DNA of 10,275 nt, from contig JAUXQA010000185.1 in the NCBI GenBank assembly GCA_030683195.1, forward strand, positions 1 through 10,275, read 5' to 3'. This DNA is from Rhodoferax sp. (GTDB lineage Bacteria; Pseudomonadota; Gammaproteobacteria; Burkholderiales; Burkholderiaceae_C). Of the stretch, positions 1 through 7,604 are shown piece after piece. The notes under the pieces were generated by a model. It ran no database searches. It saw only the letters and a list, made by a program, of their open reading frames with translations, and was not told the DNA's origin. How positions within the stretch are numbered: the first letter of the stretch is position 1; the number at the start of each line of letters is the position of its first letter. Both the position numbers and the translations under genes were made by a program.

Positions 1-1
1 T

Positions 2-1321
2 GCTGGCAGAAATTTCCGACTGACAACGCTCGACTCCGGCTTATACGAAGCCTCGACCAACCTACTCCGAGTGGAGCCGCGTCTGGATGGCAGCAATCGA
101 GATTTACCGCCAGACTTGCAGGAAGAAGCGAGTACGCCCCACTTCTTTTATATGGATCCAGATCTGGGTAGCCTGGCAAAACAAATGGCTGGAACATGGC
201 AAAAAGTCGACACTCTGGTCGGCATGATGCATTCCACGCTTACAGCACGCTCAGCCACTTGCATTTTGAGTTTTCAGCGCGATACCAACTTGAGACAATT
301 GGCGGAGGCAGTTCATACCCTGCGGCTGAGTTTGGGACGACATGCTCAGATTGTGGTTCAAGAAAAGGGGGCGTCCTTGCGATATCAAAACGAAGCACTT
401 TTGATGAGGCTCGGGCTCAATCTGGTTGTTCACAGAGACGTGCCAAGCGGTCGATTGCCTTTGCTATTGGAATCTCTGAACGGCCAAAGCTTCAACAGAA
501 GCGTCGCGATCAATTTTGAAGCTGCTTTGGCAAGCGTTTTACCAACCAGATCTAGGGGATATCTATTGCCATTGCGCTTTGTCCGTGAGGTTGACTCCAT
601 TCTCGACCCATCCGATACGCTGAATATCCCTTGCGCGATGATCGTCGGTAAGCCAGGGTACGGTCTGACAGCCGCTGACATTCTGAAAACCATACGGATG
701 TCGCGCCCCGGCGACCTGATATCTGCAGACAACGAGTTCTGTTACCTTTTTCTAAATGCCTGCCCGCAGTCAGTTATGTTGGCAACCCTCGAACGGATAC
801 TTGGGGTACCCTTAGACGCAGCATTTCAAGACATCACATTCATGATTCTGCGTGAAGAGATTCAGTCCGGTTTGGCCGCCTTGACTCGTGCGGCGGAACA
901 CAGCGATTTGCCTGACTACTCTAGTCTTACCCCGGCCCTTTTAACAGCGCAGCAAGAACCAGATAGATCAATGTCGCTTAAAGTTGTAATGCCTGCAAGT
1001 AAAAGTAATGAAGACAAGCCCAAAGAGACCGTGGCCAATGAAGAGCCCATCACAGCTTGTAAGGAGCAAGAAATTGTTCAGGCTCAACCAGCCATACTGA
1101 AATTTTCAACATCAAAGCCTCAGACAGTGACACCAGTTGCGGCTGTCAACCGTTTGGTGACTCCCCCCAGACATTTGACCGAACAATCCCAAGAACCTCC
1201 GGATAAGGAGGTCTTGTTTACTTATGGAGACACAGCTGTGAATCCATCCTTCGGGCGAAAAGAGGCTCCGCGGGCAACTCGTAGTGTTCAAGCAAACGCG
1301 CTCCAAGCAATTGAGAGCTAA
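2..1321 (+). CDS. BcsE-like c-di-GMP-binding protein (GIL domain), 5' end cut by window edge
   Basis: Probable cyclic-di-GMP receptor of the BcsE type, which in enterobacteria binds c-di-GMP at an RxGD motif in a degenerate GGDEF-like (GIL) domain and stimulates cellulose synthase. The frame is open to the left edge with no stop, so the 439 visible residues are a C-terminal part; the GTG at 71 is probably internal. The segment read from about 180 to 500 resembles the degenerate receiver-like region of BcsE. It is followed by a GGDEF-like region containing Arg-Pro-Gly-Asp (codons 704-715) and then a hydrophobic strand with FLNAC, as expected for the I-site-like motif. After about position 950 the protein becomes rich in Lys, Glu, Gln, Pro and Thr and is probably disordered. 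The gene lies 77 bases upstream of the exopolysaccharide exporter. Family assignment is by motif and general pattern only; another c-di-GMP or GGDEF-derived regulator is possible. Confidence 0.62.
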   Translation, partial: AGRNFRLTTLDSGLYEASTNLLRVEPRLDGSNRDLPPDLQEEASTPHFFYMDPDLGSLAKQMAGTWQKVDTLVGMMHSTLTARSATCILSFQRDTNLRQLAEAVHTLRLSLGRHAQIVVQEKGASLRYQNEALLMRLGLNLVVHRDVPSGRLPLLLESLNGQSFNRSVAINFEAALASVLPTRSRGYLLPLRFVREVDSILDPSDTLNIPCAMIVGKPGYGLTAADILKTIRMSRPGDLISADNEFCYLFLNACPQSVMLATLERILGVPLDAAFQDITFMILREEIQSGLAALTRAAEHSDLPDYSSLTPALLTAQQEPDRSMSLKVVMPASKSNEDKPKETVANEEPITACKEQEIVQAQPAILKFSTSKPQTVTPVAAVNRLVTPPRHLTEQSQEPPDKEVLFTYGDTAVNPSFGRKEAPRATRSVQANALQAIES

Positions 1322-1398
1322 CGCTTACCCAAAAATGACTGGTGGTGCAAGCTGGTACCCACAGGGCTGTAAATCAACCAAGAATCCAAAGAATTGAT

Positions 1399-2844
1399 AT
1401 GAAATCAAGCCGCTCATCATCCATCGGACGACCAAAGGTGGTTAGTCGCACCAACGCATGGGGAGCGGTATCCCTGTCAGCAGTTCTTTGCTTCCCCTTT
1501 TCCAGCCAGGCCCAAACCAAAGATACCCCGCCTAGTACAGAACTGAACCCCATAAACGCGACGACACCACTTGGCGGGCCTATGTTTATAGCCCCATTCA
1601 AGTACATACCGCAAGCCGGGATGCTCAGCCCCTCTGAGACAAATGTGCAGCAGCCCAAGCGAAAGCCAGAGCAACAGCGAATCGTCGATCTAAATGCGGC
1701 AGGTGACTATCGTGCCGCAGGTACCGAGGGCCTCGCTTTGATGGCAATAGAAAAACAGGACGAAGACCTGCAATTGATTGTTGCCAACAGCTTGGCCTGG
1801 ACGGGACGTACCAAAGAGGCTGTTCCGACGTATCAGGGCTTGGTCAACGGAAAATATGCCAACGAAGCGAACGTGGGATTGGCAAATCTCCAGCGGTGGA
1901 ACGGCCGCGATGACTTGGCTGCACCGATTTATCGCACCGTTCTGGCGACGTCCCCCACCAACTCAGATGCACTGGAAGGGCTGGAGTTGGCAACACGAGA
2001 ATTGAGCCCGCGCACCACGCTCAGTGTGGGCGCATCCAGCGACTCTTCTGACGTTCAGAATCGCTCGAATATGATTAATCATCGTTGGCGCGATAAAAGT
2101 GGGTCCACCATTATGGAAATAGAGACCAGTGCTGTGAAGAACTGGTTGCCCAACATCGAAACCCGCCAGCAAGACCTGACTGTGCGATACGAAAGCCTGG
2201 CTCTGGACCTCAAACCGAGCATGGAGTTGAGTATGCCAACCGGGAGCAATCGCACTTTGTACGGTAGCGTTCGCGTCAAACTTGTTGAGGACGCGGTGTC
2301 CCTCAGTGCAGGCCGCTTGAACTGGGGCCGAATGACAACGAATCCAAACGCCTTGGCGCTAGGGCTGGCTGCTTCGCATCTCGGGGCAACAGCTGCTCAC
2401 GGATTCACATTTGGCACGCTGCGTGGACGCTTTGACTACTACGACATCACTGACAACAACCGAATCATCAGCACCAGTGTGCACTTGGCCTCAAGTTGGA
2501 GGCCCCTGGGCAACAATTACAGACCGTTTGTTGGAGTGCAAACCCGCACAGCCCAGTTCACATCACCCAACTACTGGTCTCCTGAAATGGGGTCGGGCAC
2601 GCTGTATGCAGGGCTGCTGGGCGAGTGGGGTAGTGCCGACTGGAACTTTTACACATCAGTTCAGGCTGGTGCACGTTTGTACGGTGACGCAGGTAAAAGC
2701 TGGGCTATTGCGGGCGGAGGCAAACGCTGGCTGTCCGACGATCTTGCGCTCAGCATGACATTTTGGGCGATGGAGAGCGTGAGGGACAGTGCCGCATACA
2801 AGGCGCAGTCCGCAACACTCAGCTTGGAAAAACTTTGGAGATAA
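1399..2844 (+). CDS. TPR/beta-barrel outer-membrane polysaccharide export porin (PgaA/YaiO-like)
   Basis: Likely outer-membrane exporter for the polysaccharide made by the next gene. From the ATG at 1399 it has 481 residues. It has a long basic N-region and a hydrophobic core ending in SSQA|QT, a good signal peptidase I site near residue 38. Residues about 90-200 are helical and TPR-like; the segment LQRWNGRDDLAAPIYRTVL resembles the repeat just before the barrel in PgaA- and YaiO-type proteins. Residues about 203-481 alternate polar and aromatic strands and finish in LEKLWR, with an aromatic residue near the C-terminus as is usual for outer-membrane barrels. It is much shorter than PgaA (about 800 residues) because the TPR part is small. 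An in-frame GTG at 1342 could add 19 residues, but the ATG places the signal peptide sensibly. The 3' end overlaps the GT2 gene by about 10 bases. Confidence 0.7.
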   Translation: MKSSRSSSIGRPKVVSRTNAWGAVSLSAVLCFPFSSQAQTKDTPPSTELNPINATTPLGGPMFIAPFKYIPQAGMLSPSETNVQQPKRKPEQQRIVDLNAAGDYRAAGTEGLALMAIEKQDEDLQLIVANSLAWTGRTKEAVPTYQGLVNGKYANEANVGLANLQRWNGRDDLAAPIYRTVLATSPTNSDALEGLELATRELSPRTTLSVGASSDSSDVQNRSNMINHRWRDKSGSTIMEIETSAVKNWLPNIETRQQDLTVRYESLALDLKPSMELSMPTGSNRTLYGSVRVKLVEDAVSLSAGRLNWGRMTTNPNALALGLAASHLGATAAHGFTFGTLRGRFDYYDITDNNRIISTSVHLASSWRPLGNNYRPFVGVQTRTAQFTSPNYWSPEMGSGTLYAGLLGEWGSADWNFYTSVQAGARLYGDAGKSWAIAGGGKRWLSDDLALSMTFWAMESVRDSAAYKAQSATLSLEKLWR

Positions 2845-4190
2845 AAAAATATCGCCGCTACGTTTGGGCTGTAGCTATCGTTGTCACCCTGACAACGATT
2901 CTGGCCTTTAGCTACCAATCTGTTCGCGAGCAGCAGGGCTCCTTCAGCTTGCTGCTTGAAAATTATGTCTTGTTGGCAATTACCATTTATCTGCTGATTT
3001 TCCTGATTCTGCTGATTCTTCGATATGCACTGCTGATTCTTTACTCATTCATGGACCATCTGGAGGGTTTGTCCAGCAAGCATGAAAAGCCTGAGAATCT
3101 TTACCGAGAAGACAGTTCGTTGCCCATGATTTCCCTGGTCGTTCCGGCTTACAACGAAGGGCTCGTCATTCAGGCAGCAGTCAGATCTCTTTTGAAACTT
3201 GACTACCCGAACTATGAAATCATTGTCATTGATGACGGATCAACTGATGACACCTATGAAAAAGCCCTTGAGGTCGCAAGAGAGCAGCAAGACATCACGA
3301 TTCGAGTGATCACCAAGCGCAATGGTGGCAAAGCCGAAGCGCTAAACACGGGCATGACTGCTGCGCGAGGCGAATTTATTCTGAACATGGATGGTGATAG
3401 CAAGCTGTCCAGCAATACCTTACGAGCCTGTATCCGGCACTTCGAAAACCCAAAAATTGGCGCGGTGGCGGGGAACGTCAAGGTCATCAATCGGGAGAAT
3501 ATCTGGACCAAAATTCAAGCACTGGAATACGTTGAAGGCTTGGCAATGGCTCGCAAGGCACAAAGCTTTATTAGAGCCGTGAACATCATCCCCGGGCCAC
3601 TGGGCATGTTTCGCAAAAGTGTGCTTCAACAGGTGGGAGGCTACGACCACGACACATTCGCTGAAGACTGCGATCTCACACTCAAGCTGCTGATGCGCGG
3701 ATGGCATATCGCCTACGAGCCCACCGCCATCGCCTGGGTAGAGACACCCAGCGGCTTGCTCGACCTGCTTAAGCAGCGCTATCGATGGACGCGCGGTATT
3801 TTGCAGGCCACCACCAAACACAGTCACGCGCTTTGGCAACCCCGAAAAGCAGGAGTGAACTGCTTCATTTTGTGGTACATGCTGTTTGAAGGGATCATGT
3901 GGCCCTTTTCAACGCTCTTGGGCAATATTTTTTTCGCCTATATTGGTATTCAGTACGGGTTGGCGACTCTTCTTTTCTATTGGTGGCTACAGCTGACTGT
4001 GCTCGATGTGGTTGCAGCTTCCTATTGCGTCGTAATCGAAGAAGAGGAACCTTCGCTTATTCTTTATGCCATTATGTTTCGGCTTTTTTATATCAACATA
4101 ATTGACGTTTCCAAGGTTTTTGCAACCATCGAAGAATGGCGCGGCCACACGATGACCTGGGGGAAACTGGAACGAGAGGGAAAACTCTGA
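2835..4190 (+). CDS. Processive family 2 glycosyltransferase, exopolysaccharide synthase (PgaC-like)
   Basis: Inner-membrane synthase that probably polymerises a UDP-sugar into a beta-linked polysaccharide and passes it through the membrane. From the TTG at 2835 it has 451 residues. There are two N-terminal membrane spans (about 11-28 and 44-70), then a cytoplasmic GT2 domain with VPAYNE (104-109), DDGS (133-136), the DxD motif DGD (186-188), the acceptor/base motif AEDCD (276-280) and QRYRW (314-318, the QxxRW of processive synthases). Three or four further spans lie at about 343-425, and the C-terminus is basic, containing WGKLEREG. Size and ending resemble PgaC/IcaA poly-N-acetylglucosamine synthases more than BcsA, and there is no PilZ domain. 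No ATG lies near the start; TTG 2835 has GGA six bases upstream, inside the preceding gene. Substrate is unproven: GlcNAc is the best guess, and other hexoses are possible. Confidence 0.85.
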   Translation: MEIKKYRRYVWAVAIVVTLTTILAFSYQSVREQQGSFSLLLENYVLLAITIYLLIFLILLILRYALLILYSFMDHLEGLSSKHEKPENLYREDSSLPMISLVVPAYNEGLVIQAAVRSLLKLDYPNYEIIVIDDGSTDDTYEKALEVAREQQDITIRVITKRNGGKAEALNTGMTAARGEFILNMDGDSKLSSNTLRACIRHFENPKIGAVAGNVKVINRENIWTKIQALEYVEGLAMARKAQSFIRAVNIIPGPLGMFRKSVLQQVGGYDHDTFAEDCDLTLKLLMRGWHIAYEPTAIAWVETPSGLLDLLKQRYRWTRGILQATTKHSHALWQPRKAGVNCFILWYMLFEGIMWPFSTLLGNIFFAYIGIQYGLATLLFYWWLQLTVLDVVAASYCVVIEEEEPSLILYAIMFRLFYINIIDVSKVFATIEEWRGHTMTWGKLEREGKL

Positions 4191-4191
4191 C

Positions 4192-4413
4192 ATGGATCTT
4201 ATTTCCATACTTGCGACGGTCATTCTTGTGACCACCATTGGCACCATGGTGGTGGGCGTTGGTGCGTATGTGGCTTTCAAAGTGCGCGACAAGCGCAAGC
4301 CTTCAAAGAAAAAAATTGACGACACTCTTGACGCCACGGGCCCAAACGACCCCATTTTCCTCAAACGCTATATTCCCGGGCCCATCACTGCGCCGTCTAC
4401 ACATGAGCAATGA
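4192..4413 (+). CDS. 73-residue single-span membrane protein, putative synthase partner
   Basis: Small protein of unknown family. Residues about 4-28 form one strong hydrophobic span, followed by a very basic stretch (KVRDKRKPSKKK) that should sit in the cytoplasm, then an acidic-to-neutral Pro-rich tail. It starts one base after the GT2 stop codon, with a purine-rich GAGAGGG at 4174-4180, and its stop overlaps the next start as ATGA (4410-4413). Position directly after the synthase matches that of PgaD, the two-span subunit that forms the c-di-GMP-responsive complex with PgaC, but this protein is half that length with one span and no clear similarity. It may be a functional analogue or a linker to the deacetylase. 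That role is inference from position; reality as a gene is supported by the tight packing and sensible topology. Confidence 0.7.
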   Translation: MDLISILATVILVTTIGTMVVGVGAYVAFKVRDKRKPSKKKIDDTLDATGPNDPIFLKRYIPGPITAPSTHEQ

Positions 4414-6302
4414 TTGTCTCGCTCGATGGTTGGGCCTTGCGTATGGAGCCTGACTTTCAAGATCGTCGTGCCGGGCGCCCATTCTTCAAGCGCATTGGCC
4501 CTTACCTACCGTCGGTGATGCTTTTAAGCGTGGCCGTCTCTGCGTTGATCTATCTGGCCGTCATGCAGTTAATGGGGTGGCGCACTCCCGTTTTTGGTGT
4601 AAGCGGAGGGCTGACCTATGCGACGCCTGCGGGCACAAGCGTTCTCTTGTATGCATCACCGAACACCAAAGCCTATCTCTCAGGAATCGGGGGAAATTAC
4701 GAAACCTTGCTTGTTCCTTGGCGAGGGTATTTTTCCGAACGCAAACGCGCTTACAGGGAAGCCACAGATATTAGTCAGGTGCGCAATCTGAAAGAAGGCG
4801 TACTGGTACTGCCCTCTGCACTTTCATTGAATGACGAAGAGCGGGCGGAAATCCTGGCGTTCCGCATAAGAGGCGGGGCAATACTATCCACTTGGGCGAC
4901 GGGCACCCGCAACAGCGGGGGCGATTGGGCGGGGTGGCAATTCCTTGAACGATTGGGCGTCCAAATGGTGGGTGAAATCCCGACCAGCGCGGACGGCCTG
5001 CATCTTGTTTTGAACGGTGAATCACCGGTATCTCACACACACCCTGCGGGGCAACGGATTGGAATAAGCAAGACTTCTGAAGCGCTTCTGAGAGTCAAAG
5101 GCGAAATGGTGGCTGGGCGCTTTATGAATTGGACGCGAGTTCACGATGAAGCTCGACGCGATGAAGGAGCTATCCTCTTTTCGGAAGCAAACGCATCTAC
5201 TGGTCGAGTGGCGTTCTTTGCATTTGCAGAGACTATATGGGAATCACGCCCTATTGCAGCTTACGATTTCATTGACAATACGATTCAATGGCTACAACGT
5301 GAACCCGCCATCGTTGTTGCGGCCTGGCCCAATGGCAAGAGATCGGCCCAGGTCATGGAAATGGATACGGAGGATGGTTTTGCAAATGCCATTGCGTTTT
5401 CCTCAATGATGAAATCGCTTGATTATCCAGCTACCTTCTACCTCCTTACATCAATCGCCAAGCTGTTCCCTGAGGTGGTCACCCAATTGGCCAACGGCTT
5501 CGAACTTGGCTACCATGGTGATGTCCACGATAGTTTCAAGGGGCAGTCGAGCCAGCAGCAGGAACAGCGCATTCTGATGATGCAGTCCGACCTGAGGTCA
5601 CTGTTGCCGGGCACCAAGGTTTTGACTGGATTTCGAGCACCAACCGAAGGCTACGATACAAACACAGAACAATTACTGCAAAAATACGGTATTCGCCATC
5701 ACGCAGGGGATCCAAGTCGCACAGAGGGACGCATTCCCATTTTCGCCAAGCTCGAAGGGGTGCGCAAAGAAGACACGGTCATTGTTCTTCCGCGCACGCA
5801 GCGTGATGACATCAATCTTTACAGAGAAAGTCTGTCCGCTGAGCAGATGACTCAAGCATTGATCAGCGACTTTGATCTCGCTGTTGAGCATGGTGCACTG
5901 GGTTTACTGAGCATTCACAGCCAGAACTTCAAGGCGGACAGTCCGCTGGCCAAAGCCATGCCTGGCTTTTTGGTGCATATGAAGCAGCGCGGCAAAGAGG
6001 TGTGGGTAGCACCAGCCGGGGATGTCGCAAATTGGTGGCGTGATCGCGAGCGCTTCAAACTATCCTCAAGGAACACTGGCAGGCGACTCGAGTTCAACAT
6101 CACTGTCACGGGCGAGAAGCCCATAAAGGGCGCAGGCTTGGTCATAATGCTGCCGCAAAAGGGCATTACAGCGACCGTGCAATCAACCAAAACAGATGGC
6201 GTAAAACCAACTGTCACGAAGATCGATAGCTACAGGGCAGCCGTTGTTTTCGATTCACTGCAACCGGGGAACTATGTTTATCAAGCCACCTTTGCGCCCT
6301 GA
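4410..6302 (+). CDS. Membrane-anchored NodB-type polysaccharide deacetylase with extra N-terminal domain
   Basis: Probably removes acetyl groups from the exopolysaccharide in the periplasm. It has 630 residues. One membrane span lies at about 33-55, with the rest periplasmic. Residues about 75-300 form an alpha/beta domain resembling a class I glutamine amidotransferase-like fold (VLVLPSALSLNDEE, then a GGAILSTWATG loop). The NodB domain covers about 312-510: DTEDGF (319-324, motif 1), YHGDVH (His369 and His373, metal binding), FRAP (408-411, motif 3) and SIHSQNF (His503, motif 5). Residues about 550-630 look like a beta-sandwich. Motif 1 is D-x-E-D-x-F rather than TFDDG; a similar form occurs in deacetylases of exosortase-linked loci, so activity is plausible. 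The start codon overlaps the preceding stop (ATGA), and there is no strong ribosome-binding site, which fits translational coupling; an in-frame ATG at 4443 is an alternative. Unlike PgaB it is not a lipoprotein. Confidence 0.82.
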   Translation: MIVSLDGWALRMEPDFQDRRAGRPFFKRIGPYLPSVMLLSVAVSALIYLAVMQLMGWRTPVFGVSGGLTYATPAGTSVLLYASPNTKAYLSGIGGNYETLLVPWRGYFSERKRAYREATDISQVRNLKEGVLVLPSALSLNDEERAEILAFRIRGGAILSTWATGTRNSGGDWAGWQFLERLGVQMVGEIPTSADGLHLVLNGESPVSHTHPAGQRIGISKTSEALLRVKGEMVAGRFMNWTRVHDEARRDEGAILFSEANASTGRVAFFAFAETIWESRPIAAYDFIDNTIQWLQREPAIVVAAWPNGKRSAQVMEMDTEDGFANAIAFSSMMKSLDYPATFYLLTSIAKLFPEVVTQLANGFELGYHGDVHDSFKGQSSQQQEQRILMMQSDLRSLLPGTKVLTGFRAPTEGYDTNTEQLLQKYGIRHHAGDPSRTEGRIPIFAKLEGVRKEDTVIVLPRTQRDDINLYRESLSAEQMTQALISDFDLAVEHGALGLLSIHSQNFKADSPLAKAMPGFLVHMKQRGKEVWVAPAGDVANWWRDRERFKLSSRNTGRRLEFNITVTGEKPIKGAGLVIMLPQKGITATVQSTKTDGVKPTVTKIDSYRAAVVFDSLQPGNYVYQATFAP

Positions 6303-6747
6303 ATTACAGACAGAGGGTCAGGTGCCTACATTGGTTGCCCAACTTGGGTACGGTGGATTGATTCCATTTGTCGTCCTCGCAACGGCAATATGGCTCGCAG
6401 ATGCAAATATCTCAGCACATTTGAGCCTGGCGCTAGTCGGCTACGGCGTGAGCATCGCCAGTTTTTTAGGCGCTATTCACTGGGGTTTCGCCATGCGCAA
6501 CACCACTCAACAGCATCCGGCGTCTTATGTTTGGGGTGTTACCCCGAGCTTGCTAGCATGGCTAGCACTGCTGCCAACGCCGGCATTTGGGTTGTGCATC
6601 TTGGCGATGTTGCTGTGGGTGTGTTATGCGGTGGATCGTGTTGCGTACACCCGTTTCAACTTACAACACTGGCTGCCAATGAGGCTCAGATTGACGATTG
6701 TCGCCAGTGCCAGTTGTGCTGGCGGAACAATTGGCTTGCTGCTGTGA
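6274..6747 (+). CDS. DUF3429 family multi-span inner-membrane protein
   Basis: Hydrophobic protein of 157 residues with about five membrane spans. The stretch from GYGGLIPFVVLA through YGVSIASFLGAIHWG, with the conserved FLGAIHWG, matches the pattern of the DUF3429 family, whose function is not known. The chosen ATG at 6274 lies inside the last codons of the deacetylase gene (29-base overlap) with GGGGA three bases upstream; an in-frame TTG at 6244 would add ten residues without improving the protein. The overlap suggests transcription with the exopolysaccharide genes. DUF3429 genes also occur in many genomes without such genes, so the link may be only positional. It ends 65 bases before the convergent xthA stop, and no clear hairpin terminator is visible between them. 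Confidence 0.75.
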   Translation: MFIKPPLRPELQTEGQVPTLVAQLGYGGLIPFVVLATAIWLADANISAHLSLALVGYGVSIASFLGAIHWGFAMRNTTQQHPASYVWGVTPSLLAWLALLPTPAFGLCILAMLLWVCYAVDRVAYTRFNLQHWLPMRLRLTIVASASCAGGTIGLLL

Positions 6748-6812
6748 CGTCATATGCGATGGTGTCCACTTGCAAATGAGCGATTCGCCATACTCACGAA
6801 CCTGGTCATCAT

Positions 6813-7604
6813 TCAAAGACTCCAGTTGTAGTGGATGGTAATAGGCGCGTGGTCAGAAAACTTTTCATCTTTGTAAATTGCTGCTGTGACTGCTCCACAA
6901 GCCATTGCTGGCGTGGCGAGGTGGTAGTCCAAGCGCCACCCGACATTCTTTGCATAGGCCTGTCCGCGATTGCTCCACCATGTGTACGCTTCGTCTGTCG
7001 CGGTCGGGTGTAACTGCCGATAGACATCCACCATGCCTGCTTCGCTCAATAGCCGTGTCATCCATGCGCGCTCCTCCGGCAAAAAACCCGAGTTCTTGCG
7101 GTTGCCCTTCCAGTTTTTCAGGTCAATTTCCTGATGCGCGATATTCACATCTCCGCAGAGAATAAATTCACGCTCAGCCTTGAGTCGGTTCAGGTGGGGG
7201 TAGAACTCATCAAGGAACCGAAATTTGGCCTGCTGACGCTCATCCCCCGAAGACCCACTGGGAAAGTAACAACTGATGATGGAACGCTTGTTTGATAGCG
7301 TGTCAAAGCGCAGTTCGACGTAACGTCCCTCTGCGTCGAATTCTGGCGAGCCGTATCCCACCAGAACTTCGCTGGGCTCATGCCGGGTGTAGATGCCCAC
7401 ACCCGAATACCCTTTCTTCTGGGCAAAATGAAAATAGCCGTTGAGGCCTGCCATAGACTCAAATCGGCCCTGCATATCAGGGGCCTGCGCCTTGACTTCC
7501 TGCACACAAATACAATCAGGTTCGGCCTTCGTGAGCCAGGCTTCCAAGCCTTTGGATGCGGCAGAGCGGATACCGTTGAGGTTGAGGCTGGTTAATTTAA
7601 ACAA
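6813..7604 (-). CDS. xthA: Exodeoxyribonuclease III
   Basis: Mg-dependent 3'-5' exonuclease and AP endonuclease of base-excision repair (exonuclease-endonuclease-phosphatase superfamily). Key motifs, numbered from the TTG start used here: NLNGIRSA near the N-terminus, CVQEVKA with the metal-binding Glu36, GVGIYTRHEP, CYFPSGSSG, CGDVNIAH with Asp152 and Asn154, WWSNRG followed by GWRLDY, and a terminal SDHAPI with the Asp251-His252 pair. Length (263 residues) is normal for the family. Two starts are possible: ATG at 7616 without a visible ribosome-binding site, or TTG at 7604 with GAGGA five bases upstream. TTG is preferred because it also gives the usual seven residues before NLNG. The gene is divergent from pyrE and overlaps it if the ATG is used. 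Confidence 0.93.
   Translation of the reverse strand: MFKLTSLNLNGIRSAASKGLEAWLTKAEPDCICVQEVKAQAPDMQGRFESMAGLNGYFHFAQKKGYSGVGIYTRHEPSEVLVGYGSPEFDAEGRYVELRFDTLSNKRSIISCYFPSGSSGDERQQAKFRFLDEFYPHLNRLKAEREFILCGDVNIAHQEIDLKNWKGNRKNSGFLPEERAWMTRLLSEAGMVDVYRQLHPTATDEAYTWWSNRGQAYAKNVGWRLDYHLATPAMACGAVTAAIYKDEKFSDHAPITIHYNWSL

Noticed and set aside
1335..1397. A 20-codon plus-strand frame (ATG at 1335, TGA at 1395) between the BcsE-like gene and the exporter gene, possible leader peptide.
   Set aside because: It has no ribosome-binding site, no repeated codon run and no hairpin after it. Its ending just before the exporter ATG is most likely chance.
2991..3041. Repeated CTGCTGATT words (2991, 3009, 3030), the last two sharing 12 identical bases.
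   Set aside because: They encode the Leu/Ile-rich second membrane span of the GT2 in frame; low-complexity coding explains them.
3420..3839. Minus-strand open frame of 139 codons within the GT2 gene.
   Set aside because: The opposite frame encodes the conserved GT2 catalytic motifs; the antisense product has no recognisable domain or start signal.
2835..4190. Assignment of the synthase as cellulose synthase BcsA, prompted by the BcsE-like gene upstream.
   Set aside because: The protein is about half the length of BcsA, lacks a PilZ domain, and ends like PgaC-type synthases; no BcsB or BcsC gene is present.
6745..6752. Palindrome TGACGTCA at the end of the DUF3429 gene.
   Set aside because: An isolated eight-base palindrome overlapping a stop codon, with no companion promoter or gene start nearby.
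6390..6779. Plus-strand frame of 129 codons overlapping the DUF3429 gene.
   Set aside because: Its composition is Cys/Arg/His-rich and patternless, whereas the overlapping frame gives a clean DUF3429 membrane protein.
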